Assembly: GCA_050740235.1 (NCBI GenBank)
Contig: JBOIDB010000135.1
Span: 1-30,795 of the forward strand
DNA length: 30,795 nt
Direction of reading: 5' to 3'
Origin: JACDCP01 sp050740235
GTDB taxonomy: Bacteria > Pseudomonadota > Gammaproteobacteria > Steroidobacterales > JACDCP01
Shown here: in pieces, positions 8,239 to 16,241 of the stretch
Layout: every line of letters begins with the position of its first letter
How positions within the stretch are numbered: position 1 is the first letter of the stretch
Notes under the pieces: generated by a model
The model's input: the letters and a program-made list of their open reading frames with translations, nothing else
Told to the model about the DNA's origin: nothing
The model's database searches: none
Made by a program: the position numbers and the translations under genes

Positions 8239-11200
8239 TCAGAATTCCCGGTCCTCCACGCCCACGGCAGGGGGTCGCGTGGAGGGTGTCCATTCGCGCC
8301 ACTCCCCGAGCATCGGGAAGTACAGCCCGGTTCGCACCGGGCGGTCGTCGAGCTGCCGCAGAAGTATCGCATACAGATCGAGCTTCGCCCCGTAACGCTC
8401 GAGCTCGCTGGCCAGAAAGGCGTCGAGCGCGCCCCCCTCGTGACGGCTGCTCTTGTAATCGACGACCCAGCGCACGCCGTCCTCGTCGACGAAGCTGCGA
8501 TCGATGACGGCATTGACCAGCCGCCCGGCGTAGCGTCCGGTCACCGCGAATTCGCAGCGCGCGTCGCGTCGCTCGCCACCGAGAATCCAGCGGCCCCGTT
8601 CGTCGCGGAGCGTCCGGCGCAGCGCTTCGAGCACGCGTGACGTCGCCCCGGCGAGCGACTGCGCCGGCAGGCCTTCGGCGGCGAGCTGCCCACGCACTAC
8701 CGGCTCGAACGCGGCGAGCCGCCCCTCGTTCCAGGCTTCGACGCCCCCCTCCGCGATCTGCTGCAGCGCGCGGTGGACGACGGTGCCGATGCGCCGCGCC
8801 GATTCTCCGGCCCAATCGTACGGCGGCGATTCCAGCGTCGCGGCCTGCTGCGACATTCCGATGGGACCTGCTGCGGGCGGAGGCGCGGCAGGCGCCCGCC
8901 AGTCGCTGCGAAGTCGGCGGATGCCCACGACTGCCGCCGTCGACCTTTGCGGTACCGCGGCTTGGCGCCGTCCAGCCGTCGCCAGCGCATCTTCAAATGT
9001 CGGGCACAGCGCAGGCCAGAGAAACTCCAGGAACGTACCCACTCGAGGTTTACCGATCACGCGTGGTTCCTGCTTTCTACTCGGGATCCGGCCCAGCAGA
9101 TGCAGCCGGCGGCGCGCCCGCGTGGCGGCTACATACAACAGCCGTTGGGCCTCGAGTCTGCCGCGGCAGGCGCGCAGACCGGAGATCCAGCTGTGCAGCG
9201 GATCACTTTCGCCGCCATGCATGCCGATCGGCGCCAGCACGAGCTCCGTCGTGGCTCCCGCCCCGGCGATTTCGAGCCAGTGAAGCAGCGGCTTGTCACC
9301 TTTGTCCGGTTGCCGGTCGAGGCCCGGCAGGATCACGACATCGAACTCGAGCCCTTTGGCCTTGTGGATCGTCATCAGCTGCAGCTTGTCGTCCGCAAGA
9401 GGATCGGGCGCGGCGTACAGATTCTCGAGCGCCGATTCGAGGGCGCCGGGATCGGCGAGGTCGCCGCCGTCCTCGAGCTTCTGCAGCAGGTCGAAATAAG
9501 CGGCTGCGTTCGCCAGATCGCTGCGCTGCGTTAGCGTGGCGGGGCCGCCGAGCGCCAGCCAGGTCTGCTCCACCCAGTCGCGAAGCATGAAGCGTCCCCG
9601 CTCCGCAAGCTGCCCGGCAAGGATGGATTGCACCCGCTCCAGGCGCGCGGCGCCGTCTGCGCTGAGACGCCCCGCGGATTCCCGCATGCATTCCCGGATG
9701 GTGAGCTGCGGCGCGTGCGCGGCCAACGCATGCAAATCGGTCAGCGAGACTCCGCACCACGGCGCGCGCAGGATGGCCAGCCAGGCGGCTCGATCCGCGA
9801 AGTGCAACATGGCGCGCGTGAGGGCGAGCAAGTCGCCTATCGCCGGCCGGCGGCCGAGAGGCTCGATTTCCACCGCCTGGAACCGGATTCCGGCGGCGGC
9901 GAGCCGCGGCGCAATTTGCTCGAGATGCCTGCGGGCGCGCACGAGAACGGCGATGCGTTGCGCCGGGTCTTCCCTGCGCGCGGCCTGCACGAGCGAAACG
10001 GCCATCCCGGCTTCGGCGACTTCGTCGACCGCAGCGTGCACGCTGACCGCTTCGCCCTCGAGCGCCTCGAGAACAGCCTCGCCGCGCACGTGGGCGACCG
10101 CGCCGTCGGCGGGGTCGTCCTGCGCGGGCAGCATGGGCCCGAAAGTCTCGTTGGCCCAGTCGACCAGCGGGCGCTGGGAACGGAAATTGGCGGTCAGGTT
10201 CAACGGCTCGAGGCGCACGTCGCCGATGCCCGACTGCCTGGCGGCGAGAAACAACCCGACCTCCGCCTCGCGAAACCCGTAAATGGACTGCGTGGGGTCG
10301 CCGACCAGGAATAGCGTGCGACCGTCACCGGGCTCCCAGCCGGCGGTCAGGCGCCTGAGGAGCTCGAACTGCGTGTGCGAGGTATCCTGGAACTCATCGA
10401 CCAGAATGTGGCGCATCCGGTAGTCGAGCGCCAACGCGAGATCGGTCGGCGCCGTGTCATCGCCCAGCGCGCGGAGCGCTGCCTGGGCCAGGGCAATGAA
10501 ATCGGCCTCGCCCCGCTCGCGAAACACCAGCTCGAGCTCCGCCGCGGCAAGCGGCAGTATCTGGAACAGTGAGGCGAGCATCGACCATTGCTCTTCGGTA
10601 TAACGCCCGGGCGGCAGGCGGCGGCACTCCAGGAGAAGGAGCCGCAGCTCTTCGCTGTCGGCGCATTCCGCGAGCAGTCCGCGCATGCGATCTTTCTCAC
10701 GCGCCAGGTCGGGTGGAAACCCCGTAGTGACGTCCACTTGCTTACGCCACTGTCCGTCCCGCTTGAGCAGCAATTCGGCGATGCCGTGCCAGGCGGGCAG
10801 CGATTCCGCATCCGCAGTCGGCAAAGCAGTCAGTCCGCGACACGCGAGGATCGGCGATTGCATTCCGCAGGCCGCGAGCCGCGCCGCGGCACCACCTGCG
10901 AGTCGGCCCAGCACTTCGGATTGCGCGGCCGGAATGCATTCGCACAGTGCCTGGAGCCTCCTGCGCACCAGCTCCTGCAACGTGTTCTCCAGGCGTTCGC
11001 GCGCCAACTCGGCGCTTCCGGGTCGGGCGATCAGCCGCAGCCAGTGGTCACGCTTCGCCAGCAATTCGGCCAGCAGGCGTGCCGCCCGATCGAAGCCGTT
11101 GTCGAGGTGATACAGCAGGCGCTCGACGGGCGCGGCCTCCACCGGCCCGGCCGCGACGTGTTCCAGCAGACGGCGGGACGCCACCGCGTAGAGCTCGTCA

Positions 11201-11637
11201 GCCGGCTCGGCTATGCGCAGCCCGGCGCCGGCTTGCGAGAGGTATGGCATCTGTCGCGCGAGCAACGCGCACAGCGCATCCAGCGTGAGAATGCGCAGCC
11301 GCGAGGGCTGCTCTTCGATCCGCCAGCCGCGGGCTTCGTTCTGCGCGAGCACCGCGCGGCCGAGCGACCAGGTTTTCCGGCGCCACGATTCCGCCGGCGG
11401 TTCCGGCTCGCGCGCCGATTCCAGCGCCTCGAGGATTCGCGCGCGCATTTCGCCCGTGGCCTTCAGCGTGAAAGTGAGCGCGATGACTTCTTCGGGACGC
11501 TCGACGCAGGCCAGCAGCCCGAGAAAACGTTGTGTCAGCAGCTCGGTCTTGCCCGAGCCCGCCGGCGCCTGCACGATGAACGAGCGCTCGATGTCCAGCG
11601 CGCGCATGCGCGCGCCCGCGTCACCCGGCGTCTTCAT
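8239..11637 (-). CDS. addA: UvrD/RecB-family helicase-nuclease, AddA-like
   Basis: An ATP-driven DNA helicase with a C-terminal nuclease, expected to resect double-strand breaks for RecA-mediated repair together with the gene upstream. From the ATG at 11637 it has 1132 residues. Walker A is APAGSGKTELLTQRFL (Lys30), motif II is LVDEFQDTSHTQFELL near 410, motif III is VGDPTQSIYGFREAE near 445, and a later helicase motif is MTIHKAKGLEFDVVILPG near 755. The PD-(D/E)XK nuclease motif VVDYKSSRHEGG lies near 1057. The start overlaps the addB-like stop by 17 bp. The ORF stays open further upstream, but that part lies inside the upstream gene. It could also be called RecB-like; the partner argues for AddA. 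Confidence 0.9.
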   Translation of the reverse strand: MKTPGDAGARMRALDIERSFIVQAPAGSGKTELLTQRFLGLLACVERPEEVIALTFTLKATGEMRARILEALESAREPEPPAESWRRKTWSLGRAVLAQNEARGWRIEEQPSRLRILTLDALCALLARQMPYLSQAGAGLRIAEPADELYAVASRRLLEHVAAGPVEAAPVERLLYHLDNGFDRAARLLAELLAKRDHWLRLIARPGSAELARERLENTLQELVRRRLQALCECIPAAQSEVLGRLAGGAAARLAACGMQSPILACRGLTALPTADAESLPAWHGIAELLLKRDGQWRKQVDVTTGFPPDLAREKDRMRGLLAECADSEELRLLLLECRRLPPGRYTEEQWSMLASLFQILPLAAAELELVFRERGEADFIALAQAALRALGDDTAPTDLALALDYRMRHILVDEFQDTSHTQFELLRRLTAGWEPGDGRTLFLVGDPTQSIYGFREAEVGLFLAARQSGIGDVRLEPLNLTANFRSQRPLVDWANETFGPMLPAQDDPADGAVAHVRGEAVLEALEGEAVSVHAAVDEVAEAGMAVSLVQAARREDPAQRIAVLVRARRHLEQIAPRLAAAGIRFQAVEIEPLGRRPAIGDLLALTRAMLHFADRAAWLAILRAPWCGVSLTDLHALAAHAPQLTIRECMRESAGRLSADGAARLERVQSILAGQLAERGRFMLRDWVEQTWLALGGPATLTQRSDLANAAAYFDLLQKLEDGGDLADPGALESALENLYAAPDPLADDKLQLMTIHKAKGLEFDVVILPGLDRQPDKGDKPLLHWLEIAGAGATTELVLAPIGMHGGESDPLHSWISGLRACRGRLEAQRLLYVAATRARRRLHLLGRIPSRKQEPRVIGKPRVGTFLEFLWPALCPTFEDALATAGRRQAAVPQRSTAAVVGIRRLRSDWRAPAAPPPAAGPIGMSQQAATLESPPYDWAGESARRIGTVVHRALQQIAEGGVEAWNEGRLAAFEPVVRGQLAAEGLPAQSLAGATSRVLEALRRTLRDERGRWILGGERRDARCEFAVTGRYAGRLVNAVIDRSFVDEDGVRWVVDYKSSRHEGGALDAFLASELERYGAKLDLYAILLRQLDDRPVRTGLYFPMLGEWREWTPSTRPPAVGVEDREF

Positions 11638-14296
11638 CGTCTTCTCCGGTTCGCGCGGACTCGGCGATACGGCAGACGAGGCCGAGGTGGCAGAGCCGGC
11701 AGGTGGCGACCGGATGCTTGGGATCGACCTCCGCGCGCCCCGCCCTGAAATCGCCCGCCAGGCGCTCGAGCGTTTCGCGCCAGCGGACGAGCGCCGCATC
11801 CCAATCAGCGATTTCCGAAGGACGGGCGCGCCAGTCCGCAAAGGCCGAAATGCCCGGGCCGATACCGCCGGCGCGCGCGAGTCCCGAATAGCACACCGAA
11901 TCGCTGCGCAGTATCGCGAAGCTCACGCCCGCCGCCGGTGTGTCCGCGTTGATCGCGTACAGCGGAAGCTGCGGCTCGTCCGGTCGATCGCCCCACCAGC
12001 CGGTCACATTCGCCTTGCCGGTCTTGTAGTCGATGATCAAGGTGGCGCCGTCCGGCAGGCGATCGATGCGATCCGCGCGGGTTGTCAACGTGAGGCCGCC
12101 GATGTTCGCGGACTTCGCCTCTTCCCGGGACTCCACCACGAAGGGAGCGCGCAGGGATTCGATCCGCAACAGCTCTGCGATGAGGCGCCCGGCGCGTTCG
12201 ATCTCGAGCTCGACCAGGCGGGCGGGATGGCGGCGGAGCCGCTGCGCGGCGGCTTCGACATGACGCCTTATGACGACATCACGAGCCGGGCCGTCGAACG
12301 AGAGCAGCGCCGCCTGCGTGCCGAGTTCCGACCAGAGTCCTTGCAGAGCCTCGTGCAGCAGCTTCCCGCGTTCGCGCGCGTCGATGCCTGGCGCCGGCGA
12401 TTCGAGCGGACGCGCGTGCAGGCGCAGCTCGGCGAAAGCGCGAAATCCGCACGCTGCCTGATGCCTGAGCAGGCTCGTTCCGCCGCGCGCCGATTCCGTG
12501 GCGGCAAGCGGCGGCGCAGGATCGTGAGCAAGCCGTTCGAACCCGCGCGCGTCGAAGAGCGCTTCGGCAAGCAGTCGCCCGCGGTCGATCTCCAGCTCGG
12601 CCTCGTCGATCGCCCGGTAGCGTCGGATGAGCGGGCTCGGCCTGAGCGGCCGATCCTGCTCCTGCCGCGGCGAGCTGATGACCACGTTCGTCGCGCTTGA
12701 AATCAGGCGCGCTGTGACCGCGGCCGCATATTCCAGCTCCCGGTCCGCCGAGGCATGCGGCATGCCGCAGGCGCGTTGCAATGCCGCCGGGACAAAACCG
12801 TTCGGCCGTGCAGGCGGCGGCCAGAATTCATCGTGCAGGCCCGCGATCCAGAGATGATCGAACTCGTGACCGGCGGCCTCGAGCGTGCCGAGGATCTCCA
12901 CAGCAGCGGGCGGCGTTTCCGGCTGGAACATGGCGGCGCCCGCGATTCGATCCAACAGCGCTGCCGCCTGCTCGTACGACACCTCGCCGGTGACAGAGCC
13001 CAGCGTGTACAGTTTTCGTTGCAGCTTGCGAAAAGCTTCGACCGTCTGGAAATCATGACTGGAGAGACTGCGCTCGCCGGGCCAGCCGAGCGCCTTCAAT
13101 GCGGCGTCCAGGGTCGCCAGCCAATCGCCGGGCAGGCGCCTGCCGCCCAGATTCCCGCCCACTCGGGCCAGTTCCTGCAGCGATCGCTCGAGGCGCGGAC
13201 AGGCGCAGGGCTTGTACTCGGCTTTGGCCTCGCGGAGCGCCCGATCGATCGAGACCTCGAGCCACTGCCGCTCGCGGAGTCGTGCATCGAGCCGGGCCCG
13301 CGGCCCGTCTTCTTCTTCCGCGCCACGGATCCAGGGCGAGCGCAGCAGTTGCCCGAATGCCTCGAACGGCAGGGCGCCGCGCGCCAGATCCAGGATGAGG
13401 AAGGCGGCATGGACGGGCGCGTAATCGCGCAGCGCGCGCCCGGCCGAGATGGAAAACGGCAACCTGTCCTGCATGGACGAGCGCACGGCCGCTTCGGGAG
13501 CGAGCACGTCGGTGAATACGCGGCGGATCTCCTCGCGGCGCGCGGCCAGATCGGGGATGACGACGCCTATCCGTCCCGGATCGCCCCGAGCCAGCAGGCA
13601 CCGCGCCCAGCGCGCGGCCGTTTCCGCTTCAGCGCGCGCATCGGGCAGCTCGAGACGTCGGACGGCTCGATTGAGATCGGACGGGACAGGCGTTTCCACG
13701 CGCGAGCCCGCCTGCTCGAGCGCCTCGAGGAATGCCCGTTGCTGCGGATCGAGCTCGTCGAAACCGACCAGGGTCACGCTCGGCGGCAACGCCGCGCCGA
13801 GTTGCGTCAGGCGGCTCGCCAGATCGTCCGGGAGCCGTGCCGCTTCGATCCAGCCTTCCCTGGCGCAGCGTTGCGCGACGATTGCGTGCCAGCGCAGAAA
13901 CGCGCGGGTTTCTTCACCGGGGTGACGGCGCAGCTCCGCGATCGGGATGCGCCAGCCGCACAGGCGGCGGTGCGCATCACGCGCCGTGCGCGCGGCTGCG
14001 GGGATATCGAGCAGACCGTCGCCGCTCGAAACGATAACCGACTGCCAAAGCTCCTGCTCGCGCGTTTCGTCGAGCGGCACTGGCACCGGCTCCTCCGATC
14101 TCCACGCGACGGCATCCCACAGCCGCACGAGCCAGACGTCCCAGGGCAGCACGTCCGGCGTCGGCCATGCCGTGCGGCCCTGTCTTTCCTGCGCGTGCGC
14201 ATAGGCCGCGCGGAGGTGGCGGGCGAGCCGATTATTCGCCGCTACGACTGCGCCGCCGCCGGCGAGCCGCTCGATGCAGCCTTCCAGTAAGGTCAC
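11621..14296 (-). CDS. addB: AddB-like DNA repair protein with Fe-S PD-(D/E)XK nuclease domain
   Basis: An 891-residue partner of the AddA-like helicase, of the size and type of the 'probable DNA repair protein' group related to AddB. It starts at GTG 14296 (VTLLEGCIERLAGGGAVVAANNR). The N-terminal helicase-like part shows no Walker A. The C-terminal nuclease has RADRIDRL and IDYKTGKANV near residue 754. A cysteine at about 616 (QAACGFRAF) and the C-terminal CRLCHLGLVC (Cys866, 869, 875) reproduce the C...CX2CX5C spacing of the AddB 4Fe-4S cluster that staples the nuclease domain. Longer upstream ORF sequence is antisense to etfB and not real. I use addB as the closest known name; true orthology is not proven. 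Confidence 0.87.
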   Translation of the reverse strand: MTLLEGCIERLAGGGAVVAANNRLARHLRAAYAHAQERQGRTAWPTPDVLPWDVWLVRLWDAVAWRSEEPVPVPLDETREQELWQSVIVSSGDGLLDIPAAARTARDAHRRLCGWRIPIAELRRHPGEETRAFLRWHAIVAQRCAREGWIEAARLPDDLASRLTQLGAALPPSVTLVGFDELDPQQRAFLEALEQAGSRVETPVPSDLNRAVRRLELPDARAEAETAARWARCLLARGDPGRIGVVIPDLAARREEIRRVFTDVLAPEAAVRSSMQDRLPFSISAGRALRDYAPVHAAFLILDLARGALPFEAFGQLLRSPWIRGAEEEDGPRARLDARLRERQWLEVSIDRALREAKAEYKPCACPRLERSLQELARVGGNLGGRRLPGDWLATLDAALKALGWPGERSLSSHDFQTVEAFRKLQRKLYTLGSVTGEVSYEQAAALLDRIAGAAMFQPETPPAAVEILGTLEAAGHEFDHLWIAGLHDEFWPPPARPNGFVPAALQRACGMPHASADRELEYAAAVTARLISSATNVVISSPRQEQDRPLRPSPLIRRYRAIDEAELEIDRGRLLAEALFDARGFERLAHDPAPPLAATESARGGTSLLRHQAACGFRAFAELRLHARPLESPAPGIDARERGKLLHEALQGLWSELGTQAALLSFDGPARDVVIRRHVEAAAQRLRRHPARLVELEIERAGRLIAELLRIESLRAPFVVESREEAKSANIGGLTLTTRADRIDRLPDGATLIIDYKTGKANVTGWWGDRPDEPQLPLYAINADTPAAGVSFAILRSDSVCYSGLARAGGIGPGISAFADWRARPSEIADWDAALVRWRETLERLAGDFRAGRAEVDPKHPVATCRLCHLGLVCRIAESARTGEDDEDAG

Positions 14297-14321
14297 GTCG
14301 CCTGATCGGCCGTGCGGTGGT

Positions 14322-14350
14322 TTGCCGCCGGCTGCGCCCCCGTGTATCTT
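14322..14350 (+). promoter_or_regulatory. Candidate sigma70 promoter for etfBA
   Basis: TTGCCG at 14322-14327 and TATCTT at 14345-14350 are separated by exactly 17 bases, about 55 bases before the etfB ATG. They lie in the 108-base gap between the divergent addB-like and etfB genes. The fit to consensus is moderate, so this is a suggestion. Confidence 0.4.
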
Positions 14351-14404
14351 CGGGCGCGACGCTCCGGCGTCATTCGGATCTGGATACCTGCGGGAACGAT
14401 CAGC

Positions 14405-15157
14405 ATGCAGAAAGTCATGGTCTGCCTCAAACGCGTGGTCGATTATAACGTGCGCGTTCGCATCAAGCCCGATGGATCCGGCGTGGTCACCGAAGGCGTC
14501 AAGATGAGCATCAATCCGTTCGACGAGATCGCGCTCGAGGAGGCGCTGCGAATCCGGGAGCGCGGCGAGGCCGAGGAGGTCTTCGTCGTTTCGATCGGCG
14601 GCCAGCAGACGCAGCAGCAGCTGCGTACCGGGCTCGCGATGGGAGCCGATCGCGCGATTCTGGTCGAGGAAAACGCACCGGTCGGTCCGTTGACGGCGGC
14701 TCGCGCCTTCCTCGCCCTCGCCGAAAAGGAGCAGCCCGAGCTCGTCATCCTCGGCAAGCAGGCGATCGACGACGACAACAACCAGACCGGACAGATGCTC
14801 GCCGCTCTCTGGGGCCGCCCGCAGGCGACATTCGCGTCGAAGCTCGAACTGACCGGCGGCAAGGCGAAGGTGGCGCGCGAGGTCGACGCCGGGCTCGAGA
14901 TCATCGAGGTCGAGTTGCCGGCCGTCGTGACCACCGATTTGAGGCTGAACGAGCCGCGATACGTGAAGCTGCCGGAAATCATGAAGGCGAAGCGCAAGCC
15001 GCTCGACACGACCACGCTCGCCGATCTCGGCGTCGAACGGGCCGGCAGCCAGCGCACGCTGAAATGCGAAGCGCCGGCGGCGCGCGGCAAGGGCATCATG
15101 GTCGACGATGCGCAGGCACTCGTTAAGGCGCTGCAGCAACGCGGACTGCTTTCATGA
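14405..15157 (+). CDS. etfB: Electron transfer flavoprotein beta subunit
   Basis: The small subunit of the soluble ETF heterodimer, which takes electrons from acyl-CoA and other dehydrogenases and passes them to ETF-ubiquinone oxidoreductase. The ATG at 14405 gives 250 residues, the standard length. The start MQKVMVCLKRVVDYNVRVR and the segment KMSINPFDEIALEEALRI are typical of EtfB, as are GKQAIDDDNNQTGQMLAA and the C-terminal LNEPRYVKLPEIMKAKRKP. It overlaps etfA by four bases (ATGA). No ETF-QO or acyl-CoA dehydrogenase gene is adjacent in the window. Confidence 0.97.
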   Translation: MQKVMVCLKRVVDYNVRVRIKPDGSGVVTEGVKMSINPFDEIALEEALRIRERGEAEEVFVVSIGGQQTQQQLRTGLAMGADRAILVEENAPVGPLTAARAFLALAEKEQPELVILGKQAIDDDNNQTGQMLAALWGRPQATFASKLELTGGKAKVAREVDAGLEIIEVELPAVVTTDLRLNEPRYVKLPEIMKAKRKPLDTTTLADLGVERAGSQRTLKCEAPAARGKGIMVDDAQALVKALQQRGLLS

Positions 15158-16101
15158 CGCGGGTACTGATCGTGGCCGAGCACGACGGCTCGAACCTGAA
15201 TCCCAGCACGGCGAAGTGCGTCACCTGCGCGCGCGGTCTCGACGCGGAAGGCATCGACGTCGCCGTGTTCGCCAATGGCGGCGACGATGTGGCGGCGCAG
15301 GCGGCGTCGATCGAGGGCGTGGACCGTGTGCTGCAGATCGACCGCGCCGAGAATGCGGCGCCGCTCGCCGCGGTGCTCGCGCCGCAGATCGCCGCGCTGG
15401 CGGAAAACTATTCGCACGTGCTCGGCCCCTCGACCACGTTCGGCAAGGATGTCATGCCGCGCGCGGCGGCGCTGCTCGGCGTGGGACAGATCAGCGACAT
15501 CATGTCGATCGAAGGGCCGCGCACGTTCAGGCGGCCAATTTATGCCGGCAACGCCATCGTCACGGTGGAGGCCCCCGGTGATACCGTGGTCGTGGCCACG
15601 GTGCGCATTGCCTCGTTCGAGGCGGCAGGTGCGTCGGGCTCCGCCGCTATCGGGAAGACGGCCCTCGAGGCCGAGCTGCCGACCCACACCCGATACGTCA
15701 GGCTCGAAAGCGGTCAGAGCGGGCGGCCGGATCTGCAGACCGCGTCGCGCGTCATCTCGGGCGGGCGCGCGCTCGGCAGTGGCGAGAACTTCGAAATCCT
15801 GTACAAGCTCGCCGACAAGCTCGGCGCTGCCGTCGGCGCGTCGCGCGCTGCGGTCGATGCTGGCTATGTGCCCAACGACATGCAGGTCGGCCAGACGGGC
15901 AAGATCATCGCGCCGGAGCTCTATATCGCGGTGGGGATCTCCGGCGCCATTCAGCACCTGACCGGCATCAAGGATGCCGGCACTATCGTCGCCATCAACA
16001 AGGACGCGGACGCGCCGATCTTCGAAGTGGCCGATATTGGCCTGGTCGGCGATCTTTTCGAGATCGTCCCCGAGCTCGAAAAGCTGATCGGCGCACGGTA
16101 G
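15154..16101 (+). CDS. etfA: Electron transfer flavoprotein alpha subunit
   Basis: The FAD-binding large subunit of ETF, 315 residues, the normal length. An N-terminal alpha/beta domain is followed by the C-terminal FAD domain, which carries SGGRALGSGENFEIL near 205, GASRAAVDAGYVPNDMQVGQTG near 230, and GISGAIQHLTGIKDAGTIVA near 270, all characteristic of EtfA. The ATG is in the ATGA overlap with etfB. The two genes form a compact two-gene unit that ends convergently against the kinase gene. Confidence 0.97.
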   Translation: MTRVLIVAEHDGSNLNPSTAKCVTCARGLDAEGIDVAVFANGGDDVAAQAASIEGVDRVLQIDRAENAAPLAAVLAPQIAALAENYSHVLGPSTTFGKDVMPRAAALLGVGQISDIMSIEGPRTFRRPIYAGNAIVTVEAPGDTVVVATVRIASFEAAGASGSAAIGKTALEAELPTHTRYVRLESGQSGRPDLQTASRVISGGRALGSGENFEILYKLADKLGAAVGASRAAVDAGYVPNDMQVGQTGKIIAPELYIAVGISGAIQHLTGIKDAGTIVAINKDADAPIFEVADIGLVGDLFEIVPELEKLIGAR

Positions 16102-16115
16102 ACCGGCATAAGCCT

Positions 16116-16188
16116 GGCCCGGACTCCGATCCGGGGGCCGCGGGCCGTCGCCGGCGATGTTGCCGGGAACTCCCGCATCGAGTGCGGG
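16116..16188. other. Convergent intergenic gap with two GC-rich hairpins
   Basis: Between etfA and the convergent kinase gene are two hairpins: CCCGGA/TCCGGG (16118-16123 with 16130-16135) and CCCGCA/TGCGGG (16172-16177 with 16183-16188). Both could help end transcription in either direction, but neither is followed by a T run on either strand, so they are not convincing intrinsic terminators. Confidence 0.35.
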
Positions 16189-16241
16189 GCTATCCTGGCC
16201 TGCGAGTCACTGAAATCGGCGAATCTGCGCCAGCCGGGCAG

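Noticed and set aside
4991..8395. 1134-codon plus-strand ORF antisense to the cyclase gene
   Set aside because: It is an artefact of GC-rich third codon positions and the repetitive propeller; its translation is low complexity with no family features, while the minus strand encodes clear domains.
14443..15957. 504-codon minus-strand ORF across etfB and etfA
   Set aside because: It is antisense to two well-defined genes and shows no recognisable domain.
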